A DNA stretch of 64,000 nucleotides from Parus major (taxonomy: Eukaryota > Chordata > Aves > Passeriformes > Paridae): positions 67,185,053 to 67,249,052 of the forward strand of contig NC_031769.1 in NCBI RefSeq assembly GCF_001522545.3, in the 5' to 3' direction. A model generated the notes under the pieces. It was not told the DNA's origin. It did no database searches and saw only the letters and a program-made list of their open reading frames with translations. A program made the translations under genes and the position numbers. Shown piece after piece: positions 25,313-37,812 of this stretch (positions are counted from its first letter, which is position 1; each line of letters starts with the position of its first letter).

Positions 25313-28300
25313 GTAAGACCCAGCAGCACTCTAGGATGATCACTGTTTCCCAATGAAGTTAATTTAAATACATTTTCCTGAAGTGTGGCTCCATTTTAAC
25401 TGAGACACCACACATCCCAGCTAACTGCACATCTTCCTGGCTCACCACTGTAGGGGTTTTTATGACATCTTCTAACTACTTCTACTCCACAGGTATCACC
25501 AATGGCTGGATGGATTTCCATGCCTTTAGTGAATGGCACTTAAGTAATTCATTTTCCTTATTGGGGCTTTTGTCTTTGTGCTTTTAGTTTTCCAGGAGGG
25601 TCTCTTCAAGCTTCTGTCAAACTCCTGTTATAGACAGACAGATAGAACCAGACATAGAATAAAGGATATTAAAGATAAAAATCATATGTTCCATGTTCTA
25701 ATTTAAGCACCTAATGTTCACTGGACTATATGGATATGCTATACACATGAAAGAGAGAAGATAATTTGCTGGTAGGAAAATCACCACCAGAAGTTCCACT
25801 GGGGCAGAGCCTCTCTGAGTTTTTTCTGAACTGGAAAAGGTATAAAAATGTATTTGAATCTGAACAGAAAAAGAATTAATCATAATCTTTTCTTGCTTCT
25901 AACAAGAGTGGGTTCTGAAGCAGATGGTAAGATTTTTAGATTTCAATTAATCAAGACCGCAAGAAGTGAGATCACATGGCAAAGATATGAAGCCGGCTCT
26001 ACTCCAGTGAAAAAATTAGATTTCAGAGATGGTAATTCTTGAACAGAGACTATAAATAGAAGAGGAAAAAAAAAAAAGCCTGTCTGTGACTGAACCCAGG
26101 TATCCCGTGGCAGAACACCAGAGGACACATAAACAGACCTTGAAAGTTTGCTCAGATTTACCCACATAAGAGAGCCCAGTGGAACTATCTGAGAAAACTG
26201 ATTGATGACAAAAGAGTGGGAGCAAAAGACAGCAAGGGTGTTTAAGTCAGAACCCAGCAAGACTTGTAGCTTGAAACACTGTGCCAGCTAGTGCTTACCA
26301 TGACCCTGCCCAACAACTCTGGGCATATGCAGCACTTCCTATGACAGGATTTCCTCAAGCTGCACTTGGGTTAATTTCAGGACACAAGAATTATATCCGA
26401 ACATGCAAGTGTTTAGATTGCCTGGGTCTACAATAGGCACCAAGTTCAACAGAGACAGCATTTTTTGACTATGGGAAAACCAGTGGAAGAACATGACGTG
26501 AAAAGAAAAGGGGTGCTAGATTGACAATAACAAGAAAGAGTCTGTGTAAGAGCTGGGGGGATGCTTCAGTTGAGTTCTGCCTCTGACAGACAAAGGAGAC
26601 ATAAAAATATTGCTCAGAATAATGAAATATGCATTGGGAATTTCTTTGGTCATTGGTTGCTCATTTGTTGTTTATTTTGCTCATGGTGTGATGGAGCAGG
26701 TACAGTGTAAAAAGTTGAAGCCTGGATTCCAGGACCAAGTGGTCCCAGAACCACTTATATATCAGAAAGCATAACATTTAAATTGTTCAAGGAAGTTATT
26801 AGCTCAAGTTCTGACAGCAAAATCAGTCACAATCACAACTGACAACTGATGGCTTGAGACATCAAGAGCTCTAGAATGGAAAGAAGGCTGCTGCAATTTT
26901 AAGCCATAGATTGAAAATATTTAATATTTTTACTGATAGGAGCCTTATGAACTTCAAATTGTCTGCAAACTCTTTACTATCATTGCCAGACACACATTTT
27001 GAAAAAAGTACAACTATACTTATTTTTTCCAGCTACCAAACATATGATCTGCAAGGCAAATTTAAGTGAGGCTGATAGTGCAGACACACATATTTCAGCA
27101 TTCAAGGAAAGTCTGGGGTAACAAACTAAATTTGGTGGGAGCTAATCTAACTATAAAAGCTTTGTCTAGATGAAATACAGACCATGAAATGGTTGTTGGA
27201 ACAACTGCTCAGGATGTGACCCCATGGAGAGAGGTCTGTAACAGCCTGTGGGTTGTGTTACAGCTATAGGGTTGCTGGGGTTTTAAGTGCTCTTGTTCCA
27301 TTGAAAAGAAATCATGGAACTGAGAACTGTGCTTTAAAGGCTTAAGCAACTTAGGCAGAGACTCCAGGTCTGGGTTGGGACTCAGGCTGCTGTCAACATT
27401 TGGCACAACTAGGTGAAAATGCATATGGGAGAAAGTTCTTTTATAAATGCCTTCAGAACCCATGGTCTGAAAGCCAAAGTCTTGTGTTGAGATGCTGCTG
27501 CTGCTGCTGCTCAGGATCTCACCACTGACATGCAGCATGTCCTCGGGCAAGTGCTTCCACCTTCATGTTCAACATCTGGAAAACTGAGAAAATTCATTGA
27601 GTTCCACAGAGATGCCACATGAAGCTACTGACAGCTGTCAATGGCTCTGATTTTTCTGATTCTAAAGTCCACTTAATGCACAGAGTGGCTGACTGCAATA
27701 ACTTTTGGATTAGGCTTTAGATAAAACCTGTATTACTACTGACTGAGTAGTGAAATTAAATTTTTTTAAGCAGCTCTCTAATGTGTCACTATTCTAAACT
27801 GATACACTTGTCAAGAAGCCACTTGAGAATTTCTTCATACAACTTCCCCAGTCAGAGAACACCAATCTGAAAAAAAAGAAAAAAATCAGTTATTGGTTTG
27901 GTTTTTTGCTGGTGGTTGTTTGGGCTTTTTTCCATGAAAAGTCACTTCTCATAAATTTCATAATGTAGGAAATATTAACAAAAATATTCCAGAGCCACAA
28001 AAAACTTTTTTCCTTGTTTTAAAAAAGTTCACATGGTTAATTTCAGTTAAAAACTACTATTGTTTCAAAATTCTTCATATCTACCTGGTAGTTATAGTAG
28101 AAAAGTAAGTCCACAGCCCAAGGGGAAAATTTCCAACAGATTGCAAATGGGATGAAAACCATGGTTACAAAACCAAATTGGGGGAAAGGAAAGCAGTTCC
28201 TGGTGCAGTACTAGCCATGGTAATATCAAGCAAGCTGCTGCACAAGCACAGAACCACCCCGTTTTAACTCCTAATGTGCTGTGGTCAGAAAGAGGAGGAA

Positions 28301-29784
28301 TATTTGTGTTGGGAAACTTAAAACATGTTGTACATCTATGGAATGGCATAGACAAGTAATTATTTATTTTCATAAAGTTAAATAACCTACTAGTGTGGTA
28401 AGGAAAAAAAAAGGAAAAGAGAAAATTTAGAAAGTGTAAACCCATAACTGCTTTCTGAATTGATTCCCCTTTTTTAAAGAGTTTGAATGGGACAAAGGAA
28501 GGAAAGTTACATACTGCTGTGGGTAACAAAGCCAGCAGGAAATAGGGTTAGCAGTCAAAAGAACGTACACGGTAACACCCAAGTTCACACGCAAGAACAA
28601 AATTTATCTCCTCTTCCCACCACTGTCAGAGAAATAGTGGGTCCAATAAAGAGTATCTGCATTACCAAAGTGCTCATATAGGAAGGGTTTAGAAAAAGTA
28701 CAGGAGCACATCAAAATCTGAAGGAGCAGAGGCAGACATGCACCATGATTCAGGAGAAGAAAGTGAACTTGAGATGAAAAAGAGAGATCTACCTCAAACC
28801 TGTCAGTCAAATAGAGAGGGGTATAAGCCTTGGCATCAAAATCCGTGTTTCAAACACCTACATTGACCTACAGGCTCCACTCAGCAGCCATAAAGGCAGA
28901 GGCTGGGCTGTATTCATGGTGTTTGAGGGCAGCACATCTGTATCTAAGTACAGGCAGACTCCAAGTCCTGGTTTCACCAAGGGGATGGTCTCCAGAGTCA
29001 CTTTTCTCAGGTTACTTCTGTGCTTCAAAACTGTGGTGCATCTTTAGTAAGAACTGACTTTAGATGAGCTGTATACCCTCAATATATGGAAAATACAGTG
29101 CAGAGGCAGGTTCCAAAGAGTCCTAAAGTTTAAAAATACTTAGGGGCGGGGTTCTGTTTTGGAGCCATGTATATTAAATAAAAATGAGACATAGCTTGCA
29201 AATGAGTGGCCTGCTTGAATCTTCATTCAGGTCATAGATTTTATGAAAACCCCATTACTCTTAAAAAAATATATCTAATCGTATTTCTATTGTGTCAGTT
29301 ACTATAGTTTTGAAATTAGGCTTCAGTCCCTTTCTCTTTTAAAATTATCTCTGCACTCCCTGGCTTTAACTGGATAAGAAATGCTGGAATAGAATGAAAA
29401 ATTACTTCTTTTGAAATGTTTCCAACCCAGCTAAAAGCTGTCCGTTTGAGAAATCTTTCAAGAAAATCTGTCCTAGTCGTATTTCCAGCTGGTTTGCTTC
29501 CAGTTCCAAAAGTACTTGCTGATGGTGGGAGAAAAGTATCTGGATAAGGACAGTTATGTTATTTGAGACTCTGAAATTTGGATTGTGAATACAAACAACT
29601 CTAGAAACACCAGGGAGATGTGTTAAGGACAATAACAGAAAGGAGAGGTGAATTGAGACAGCTTCCTCTCCTGAGGAAAGGCCACACAGCCTCTCCGGTC
29701 CTGCTGTTACTGCCTTTACCACTTCACAGATGCTTTTCCCTCACTTCCCACCCTTGCTTTTCCCTTACTTCTGTTCTTCTGAAG
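25313..29784. other. Non-coding unique sequence
   Basis: No recognisable gene or transposon. It includes a poly-A run near 26065-26079, a TGC hexamer repeat (listed) and T/G-rich sequence near 27895-27935. The 145-codon minus frame at 28092-28529 is Phe/Cys-rich and looks like translated A+T-rich non-coding DNA. Confidence 0.6.
27493..27510 (+). repeat. (TGC)6 trinucleotide repeat
   Basis: Six perfect TGC units. Read on minus this is GCA (Ser, Ala or Gln codons by frame). It falls inside an unconvincing minus-strand frame, where it is read as serine codons. Confidence 0.9.
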
Positions 29785-30041
29785 GCAGCAGCTCATAATA
29801 AATCCCCTGACAGCTTTCTAGGTGTTCCATACACCTTTCTCTCTTCTTCACGTTTTGAAAGTGAAATCTGTCATTGCCAGCACAGAGCTACTCTATGTCC
29901 TTCAAAGCACCTCCTAAAGCTCTCCTCTGCCATCACACCTAGAAAAGCCTGGGAAGAGGCTCTCAGGGCACTGCTCCACAGCCCAAAATACAACAACCAT
30001 CAGTGCAGATGTACTGTTTTCCCATGTTCCCTCACCTCTGG
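29785..30041 (+). other. Exon-like open stretch, acceptor to consensus donor
   Basis: A pyrimidine-rich acceptor (CTTACTTCTGTTCTTCTGAAG) ends at 29784, with a possible branch site CTTAC about 17 bases upstream. The donor is TGG|GTAAGT, with GT at 30042-30043. The 257 bases between are fully open in the frame starting GCA GCA GCT; the same frame is open from about 29620 and stops in the donor itself (TAA at 30043-30045). The peptide contains HNKSPDSFLGVPYTF and ITPRKAWEEALRALL and matches no family I recognise. Its Leu/Ser/Pro/Cys content is equally compatible with non-coding sequence. Confidence 0.22.
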
Positions 30042-30053
30042 GTAAGTACTTAC
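30042..30053. other. Palindromic double splice-donor motif
   Basis: GTAAGTACTTAC is a perfect 12-base palindrome, so each strand carries a consensus GTAAGT donor. The plus-strand donor closes the exon-like stretch ending at 30041. The minus-strand donor is preceded by CCAA. Use of either donor is unproven. Confidence 0.5.
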
Positions 30054-33000
30054 TTGGCAAGCCTGAAGGAGGCTGTGTTTTCTTTCTCTGCTTATACAAC
30101 ACCGAGGTTCTTATCTGTGGGTAAGTCTCCTTGATCCTATCATCACACAAATAACAACAGGGAATGATTTAAAAGAAAAAAAGCCAAGCAAAAACATAAA
30201 GCTTAATTGTTTGAATCGCTTTCACAGAGTGCTGAAAAGTCATTATTTGATACTACCAGAAGTGACAGAATCTTGTTATTATTTTTTTACATTGCTGTGT
30301 TGTTCCAGGGGTTTTTTTTAACAATCACTGTCAGTTCTAATTCTCCAAACAGGCAAAAATTTGGGTGGAAATCCTGTCTCCACTGAAGCCAAGTGACGGA
30401 TTTCCATTGGCCTCAATGGGCCTGGAATTCACCCGGTCACAACCTAGAGAAAGAATATTTGTAGTAGCAAACCAAATAAATATATCCGTGTTTTTCTGTG
30501 AAAAATCAATTTGAGACCCCTTTTTCCTGGCAAGAGCTATGCATAGCGATATAATATGAGATACAGCAGTACTTGGAACAGGAAATGACTGTGGACACAT
30601 TGTCAGGGCAGTGCTGTGCTATACCAATGGCTGAAGCAGAGAAAACTCCTAAGAATTTGTTGAAATACTCCAGGAAATAAAATAAAACAAAATAAAAAAC
30701 AAACCCAGAAATAAAATAGAGTGCACAATGAAAATACCAGAGTCAAAATTTCTGTGAGCTTGAGAGAAAACAAAGAGATGGGAAACTATATTGAAAGAAA
30801 AATAGTACTGCATGGGAGCTGCCAGTGAGGAGCCAGGTGCCCTTTGCAAGGGAAAGAAAATGTCTCTACAGAGCTTGTCAAGAACTAAGAGTAGCAACAC
30901 AGCAGAGTACCTGGAGGAACAACAACCATACAAAATATCTTAATATAGAAATTGGGTTCAGGATGTAACAGCTTTATTAGACATCCAAAGAGTGATTTCC
31001 CTATTCTGTGGAATTAATATCAACTGAAGCATATATGTGTGTACTCAACAGATCACATGAAACAGAAAATTACTCTTTCATGGATTATTAATTACATGTT
31101 TGTTGTCTAAACATGAGCAAGTAACCCTTAAAGGAAGGAGGCCTATGCCAGAAGTATGAGAAGCAGAACATCACTGTGAATCAAAGGACATAAAAGATGT
31201 TCTCTACATCAGATATACGTGACATTTTCAGGTATTTAAAAACCTTGCTTAGAGAAACAACTACTCATTATGTTAAGTCAGAGCATTATACAGCAGTGGG
31301 TAGTCAGTCAGTGAAGTGAGAAATAGCCCAGAAACATGAAATGTTTGTGTACAAAACCAGTGTGACTTTGTGCCTGAATGTGACTAGAGGCACTCTGCTT
31401 GTATACATGTGACAGACGCAGTTCAGGATTTTGGGGGAAGTAACTGACCACTTTCTTTCCTGCTCACTGATAATTCAGCCAAAACATTTCTCTTTCCCCG
31501 TTTGTTTATTTGTTTGTTTCAATTAGCAGATGAATATACTTTTCCCACTGAAAATGCTAACTTTTTGCACTAGCTCTAACACTATACAGACAAAAATATT
31601 TCAGGTGAAAAATTTTATAATTGCATGTGAGAGAATAACTACTGTAATACCAGCTTCCAACAGAAACATTGAATTCCCATGACAATTTAATTACTGGGGC
31701 ATGAGACACATTCTTGTAACATGAGCTACACCGGTGCATAGTTTATATCATATAATATCATATAATGGGGGATATATTTGTACAGCATAAGAACATCATC
31801 AGAATCAAGTGTTTAATCAAAAGTGCAATTGGCAGGGTTCCAAATTGCATTCAAACTGATGATCATTTATGTCATATCAGTCACATTCAGTTTGTAATAT
31901 GCTCATTCACTGCAGTGCATGTTGCACAATTCTAAATGTTCCTCATTCCAATGTATTGTATAATGAGTTTCCATTCTTAGTACTTCCTTACTTCTTCTGG
32001 ATGAGGTACTACTAAAGAGTTTCTGTATATATGCTTCTAACTTTTAAGAAAATTTTCTGTGCATTTGAGGTGTATTTGATATGAACACCCTAGAAAACAG
32101 GGTTTTGCCAGCAGAAACTCAGTTTCTGGGCACAGAGTGTGTGGACAGATGTGTGTTATCAGTGCACACAGATTAGATCTGTTGGGGAAGCAAGCAGTAC
32201 CCATGTGCACTCCACTCTTACACAACAGTCCACATCATCAGCCCAAAATGGACTGGAAGGGCAAGTGGACATGCAAGGACCAAAAGAATGTATTTTTTTA
32301 GCCCAACTGCCATCTTTTTACTGAAGTTTTGCTCCCTTTCTTAAGCTGTAGCTCATATACCTGGGTCTTCAGAGTTCAAACTCCAGAAGATTCAAGCTTC
32401 CTTGCTATCCAAGAGTTACTTCTATTTTCTTAACTTTAAAAATATATTTTGACATAAGAGTATTTTTCTTGAAAATATTTCATAAAAGTACAGTACTGTT
32501 CATGCAAGTGAGTGATTCCTGACTCTCAGATCCAGGACGAGCTGCAATGCACTATCATGGCATGAGACCTTAATTTTGTTTCCTTCCTTAGGTGATCTCC
32601 CCTCACAATCCCCAGTTCTACAAATTGTACAACATGGGTAGACCCTACAAAAGCCTACATATGTCACTTTCACCTAACAGATCAGTTCATTCAGTGTTGT
32701 ATCCCAATTATTTTTATTTTATTTTATATATTTCTAAATTTATTTTTGCAACTATTTTCTTTTTTTTCTCTCCTTAACCAGACCAAATGGAGGAAAAAAC
32801 ACAATGTTGACTTTTTCTTAATCTTAGGAAAAATTATTTTGAAATTAAGTAGGAGAATTGAATAAGAGCTTGCCCTTTTCCTCCCTCCTTGCAGTCCTTT
32901 TTAGCTTCACACTGCAATTTTCCTTGATTCAGACTGTTGTATCACAAGCTTAGCTGATGTCCTGGTAGCAGCAAGGGTTGTGAAAAGGTACAACCATTGG

Positions 33001-35021
33001 CAAAGAGAACTGTATTATTACCTTTGTGACACAGAGGCAGCTTTATTTGCATATTGGGAGAGTTGTTTTCCTTTAATTTATGAAAGGAAGCAGGAGAAAG
33101 AATAAATGATACAAATAAAAATGCCACGTTGCTATTATGTACATAGTAATATCATAAGGAAAAGCTCCTCTGGCAATGAACTTTCCAGGGTTACTTCACA
33201 CCCGTAAAAGCAGGAAGATAACCTCAGACAGCAAATTAATTTCTTTTTATTAAATGCTGCTGTTCCTCATTTCCTATGTAAAAAATTAATGCTACATATT
33301 AGCTGTAGTGCTTGCAGTAAGAATTAGTACCAGAAGTTTTGTAAGCACGTGCTCCCATCTTCTAGGTTTTTATTCCAGAGCACATGGAATGAAGGGCTGC
33401 TTGATCATCTGAAGAGCAGAACCAAGCTCTCATAGCAGTGATCTTGGTGATACCCCCTGAGCAGGCAGCACCAGCACAGCCCTTGTTAAAATGGATAAAG
33501 ACAGAAGAACACCCATGAGGTGCAAGACCAGAGCAACAGAAGCAGAAGTGAGTTTAATTCCCAAAAAAATCCCATTAGGATGTTGGTACACTCTAGGACT
33601 TTCTACACTTGATGTAAAACTGGCAGAGGGCATGAGGAAGCCATTTGAGGAATAAGGACAGACATGTATTAGTAACAGGACATATGACAAAATAATTTTG
33701 TGGGAGCAAACAATGCACATTGTGCAAGTGTGCAAAGGCAGATGAGACTGCAGGTCTATAAAATAGAACAAAGTAGTCCACATTAGTGGGTACAGAGATT
33801 AGAACCCAGATGTCTCACTAATAAAGACCTTTGTTTTGATTGAAGGAAGATGTATGAAAGTACTTTGAAGGACCTGAGGACACAACATCATAGATACTCA
33901 GATATCAAAACTGTTTATTTCAGTTAGCAGAACAGAGGAGGGAGACACAAGAGAAATGTGAGTTAATGGGGAATAGCTGAATTAAAGAAACACACAATCT
34001 AAAAAACCTTGTCATAGCTTAATGTAAGAAGAGACACTGTTCGAAGGTTTTATCTCTTATTCACTTAGATATTTTACACTCAGATTAGTTATTTTATGTC
34101 TTCTTTCATTATTCCCTGGGGAGCCATAAAAGCATACTCCTGGCAGCTGAGCTTTTTTGCAGGATAAACAGATGAGCAAAGCCATTTCCTTATGTGGTCC
34201 TAACCACTCTTTGTATGTTTTTTTCAGATACTGTTCATGAGAAACTGTATTTACAACAGAGAAAACTCTCAACTGATGAGCAAATAAAGACACTGTCAGT
34301 GTTGCCAATCCTTATGTAGAGATTTCTTGGCCCTGCATACACCACCAAAGCTTCTATTATCATCATGCTATTTTAATTAACATACTGGCAATGTAAGTTT
34401 ACATATCAGTGAAAGAGAAGAGAGCTGTGATACACAGCAAAGTAGAACTCCTTCCATATGGCATCGGAGTAGGTCTAGCAAAGTCAGACCACTTATGAAG
34501 TCTTTGTAACAAATGTAAAAGAAATCATCCTAAATGAACACACCATTCCTGAACTTAGCTCAAGGTGTGTGTTAAGAACATACTCAACATTTTTCACTTA
34601 GAGCCTCTGCAAATTCAAAAATGGTGAGTCATTTTCAACAGTGACCATGCTCTGATTGCGTGCAAAGAATACAATGACATAATAGATGAGTACATTAATC
34701 TGTAACACAGAAGGCAATGGATAAAAACAGAGGACTGCTGACCAAACAGTGGTTTGAGAACATTTTTTGATATCAGACACAATAATGATAGGCAGGTTAA
34801 CAGCATATGAGGAAAAGATAGTTAATGTCTTAGAAGCACCAATATTTTATTAAGCTATAGATTAGATAACAGCTTATTCTCAACTGGTTTGTTTGTCCCA
34901 GTATCACCATCTGCAAGCCATGGCAGAGGGAGCACGAAGACCTTGTGAAGAGCTTGGTTACTCAAATATTCTATTGTTCCTCTCCAAGCAGTTCGTGTCC
35001 TGGCTGTCTTTTTTTATTTAA
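30054..35021. other. Non-coding A+T-rich sequence
   Basis: No recognisable gene or transposon. It contains an A-rich ATAAAAC/AAATAAAAAAC tract at 30675-30703 and a 10-base tandem duplication at 31745-31764. The 117-codon minus frame at 33430-33783 is not recognisable as a protein. Confidence 0.6.
31745..31766 (+). repeat. Tandem duplication of ATATCATATA
   Basis: Two adjacent perfect copies of the 10-base unit plus two extra bases. A slippage-type duplication in A+T-rich DNA. Confidence 0.85.
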
Positions 35022-35114
35022 TTTTTTGTTTGTTTGTTTGTTTGTTTGTTTGTTTTTGTTTTGGTTTGTTTGTTTGTTTGTTTGTTTGTTTTTGGGGTTT
35101 TTTGGGTTTTTTTT
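35022..35114 (+). repeat. (TTTG)n microsatellite, interrupted
   Basis: About ten or more TTTG units in two blocks (around 35026-35056 and 35064-35091) separated by TTTTTGTTTTGG, then T/G-rich runs ending TTTTTTTTGCAG at 35118. Translation gives Phe/Val/Cys/Leu repeats on plus and Lys/Asn/Gln/Thr repeats on minus, which are artefacts of the repeat. Confidence 0.95.
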
Positions 35115-35118
35115 GCAG

Positions 35119-37603
35119 AATGCCTCTGAGTTTAGGAAAGGATTACCTGGCAACACATTCCAATATCTATTTAGACTCAAGGCAATTTCTTACCTGTAGA
35201 ATGCTGAGAAGATAAAGAAGATAAAAGAGAGGAAAAGTGGAAAGAGAAACAAAGTAAGATCTCTTATTGAATGTGTTGAATGGGAACCCCCTAGCTAGCA
35301 CAAATTGCTGCCTAAATCCTGACTGCAACTGTTATTTATCTTTCACAGAATTCACAGGCACAATAGAAATTCACCCATCCACAGATATGAAGACAGAACA
35401 AATGCTCATTTTCTAAATAAGAGGGGGAAAAGCAGTCTAAACCCCTCATTTTGCTCCTCATCCTACAGACTACAGAGCTACAATCGTCCCTGTGTCATCC
35501 TGTCAATACTGATGTCAGTGTGTACACAAACACATCTGTCTTTTTTATTTATTCAGTCATCAAAATTCCAAGTCTGAAAGATAGTCATAATTATGCCTTC
35601 CAAAGAGGCAGGCACCTGCCATTTACTCTACCTTTTTCAATTACATCTAATTGAAGACTTGAGCTCAAATAGAGGAAGGGAGACAAGAGTTCTTCAAATT
35701 GTCTAAACACTCTCTGTTGAATAGAAAAAGAGAGGTCTCCTACCATAGCTCTAAAGAAGTCCTCCAACATGACTGGCATAATAAAGAAGTGAAACATGAC
35801 ATGCATTTCCTTCCTCTAAACACTCTACACCATGAGGATGTTTTTTTACACAGGTGATGGCTCACAGCCAGAAGAAAAACCCCCTCACTGCTACCTTCCT
35901 CCCTCATCTCCCATCACTGCTGAAGTTAAGCCATTAGGAAATTTTTTTGAGTATAAGAACTTGGCAACTTCCAGTAATTTTCTCCTCTCAAGAGCACCCA
36001 GATGATGGAGGACAGCACATCAGAAATGAAAAAAGAAATTAAAATAGAAACCAAGTTTGTATTTGATGATACAGATGAGATGACTGATATTTTATTATCC
36101 TCTCTAAGAACAGCTGTAAACTCCTTGGCAACAGTAACCTGATAGTCCCTGAGCTAGAGTAACCTTCTAGGAATTGAAGAAGGTGGGGAAAAAAACCCAC
36201 CCAGCTGGCTCCACTTATATAAGGGATGTAATTAAGCCTAAAAGAGAGGATGATTTCAGCCTGTGTGATCTGCATGAAGAATAGGTCCCTGAGAGCATTG
36301 TTGGAAAGGTACTCTTGGAACTTGTGTATGTGCACACACGTGTCTTGGGATTTTCCCTTTCCCCATATAGTAATGCAGAACTTTCCATGGAGCGTAGGAG
36401 GGTATCACTTGGAGAGAAGATGGGAAGAGTCAAAGAAAGAAATCCTTCTATCATGTGATGAAAAGAGTTGACCACGTTGGTTTGTCCCTCAAATTCATAG
36501 ACAAGAAGCCACAGCTAACATATTGTTAGTAAATGAGACTGCTTATGCTAAAACCAAAATTGCCAAGAGGAAAATCTCTCACATTAGTTATGGGGGAGCT
36601 GGTGATAACTTGTGTAACAGGAAAAGCAAAGTAGTTAAAAATATGACAACCCATCATCAAATTAGTGATACATCCACAAAGATGCCCCAGTATAATCCTT
36701 CAGTACTTTTATAAGCAAAGCTAAAAAAACGATTTGTAATCTAAACAGAGGATATTACTTCATCAGAACATCCTAGCCCCATTACTACCTTCCTAAGTAC
36801 AGATTAAACCTGTAGTGATCACACATTTAATTTTAAGAAAATGGATGCTGAGAGACATTTAGATATTGAGGGCTCTGTACATAAAAATCTGAGCTAGATA
36901 AATGAAATATAAACTTTCTAATGGAGTTATCATGGCTGTTAGAAAGCCTAAAGGAGTTAATGCTGTTAGGTAAAGGCAAGGAAGAACTCAGGTATTTTTT
37001 GTTATTTGTATCATCTGCTGGAAAATACAAACAACTCTGTCAAGGGAAGAAGAATGGAAGATTCCCTTTTTCTGTCTTTCACCAATTTTTTCTATAGAGA
37101 AATGTAGGCTGATGTAGTCATCATTAAACAGTCTCAAAAAGTCAAGGTGATCCTTTCACTCTCCTGGGCATTCCAGAATACCATCCATCCATGAGTTTTG
37201 CGGAGAGTGCAGTGCCACAGGCAGGAATCTCAGGGATGAACACACTGCACCAACACCAACAGCAACTCACAGAGCTGTGTGCACCTGCTCCTTTTATCTC
37301 CTGCTTCGAGGGGAAGAAACAGAAAGGAAATTTGCTTTCCTAGCTAGATGCTTTAGTCAGAGAGATACCTGCCAGGCCACAAAAGCACAATAAGAAAAGG
37401 AGACATACTCAGTGGGTTGTAAGTGTATACTTTTAATTTAATTTGTGTAGCCTCTTTTTGTAATATATAAAGAGGATGAGAAGAACTTGATTTTTCAGTA
37501 TCACTTGAATAGCTCTCCTTATGTTCATGTTTGTATTTCTTTATGTTGCATAGCATGTTTCTTCTCATTCTTGTTCATTTCTCCTAATATCTCCATCTTT
37601 CAG
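35119..37603. other. Non-coding A+T-rich sequence
   Basis: No recognisable gene. Short frames only. I see no mobile-element body. Confidence 0.6.
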
Positions 37604-37765
37604 TACTATTTCCAACCAGTTCCAGAGCAGATGACACTGGGACAAGGAGTGGATATTCAAGGAATTATTTCCATATGTGGGTACATACTGGCAGCCATGG
37701 GGGTTGCCGGATTTGATGATAGAAAACATGCAAAGAACCATGCTCAATTCTTTAGGATTACTTAA
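37604..37765 (+). other. Terminal-exon-like open stretch with predicted membrane segment
   Basis: A good acceptor ends at 37603 (TCTCCTAATATCTCCATCTTTCAG region), with CTAAT as a likely branch site at 37584-37588. The following 53 codons are open from TAC TAT and stop at TAA (37763-37765). The peptide has a short N-terminal part (YYFQPVPEQMTLGQGVD), one hydrophobic segment (IQGIISICGYILAAMGVAGF), and a charged tail (DDRKHAKNHAQFFRIT). That layout would suit a small single-pass membrane protein tail. AATAAA lies at 37807-37812, about 42 bases after the stop, as for a short 3' UTR. The frame is also open upstream of the acceptor. No family is recognised and no upstream partner exon was found. 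Confidence 0.25.
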
Positions 37766-37806
37766 ATGCTGTAGAGCAGGTGAAAGACCTGGTCTTGGTT
37801 TTTATA

Positions 37807-37812
37807 AATAAA
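37807..37812 (+). promoter_or_regulatory. AATAAA polyadenylation hexamer (candidate)
   Basis: A perfect AATAAA follows the stop of the terminal-exon-like stretch by about 42 bases. In A+T-rich DNA this hexamer is common, and no clear GT-rich downstream element is seen, so it is weak evidence alone. Confidence 0.25.

Noticed and set aside
28092..28529. 145-codon minus frame
   Set aside because: Phe/Cys/Leu-rich composition typical of translated non-coding DNA, no ATG-context, splice or domain support.
34945..35215. Phe/Cys/Val-rich plus frames and Lys/Asn/Gln-rich minus frame
   Set aside because: They are direct translations of the TTTG microsatellite.
35185..35225. Minus-strand micro-exon of about 10 bases between a pyrimidine-rich acceptor and a GTAAGA donor
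   Set aside because: Signals are close enough to arise by chance and there is no flanking support.
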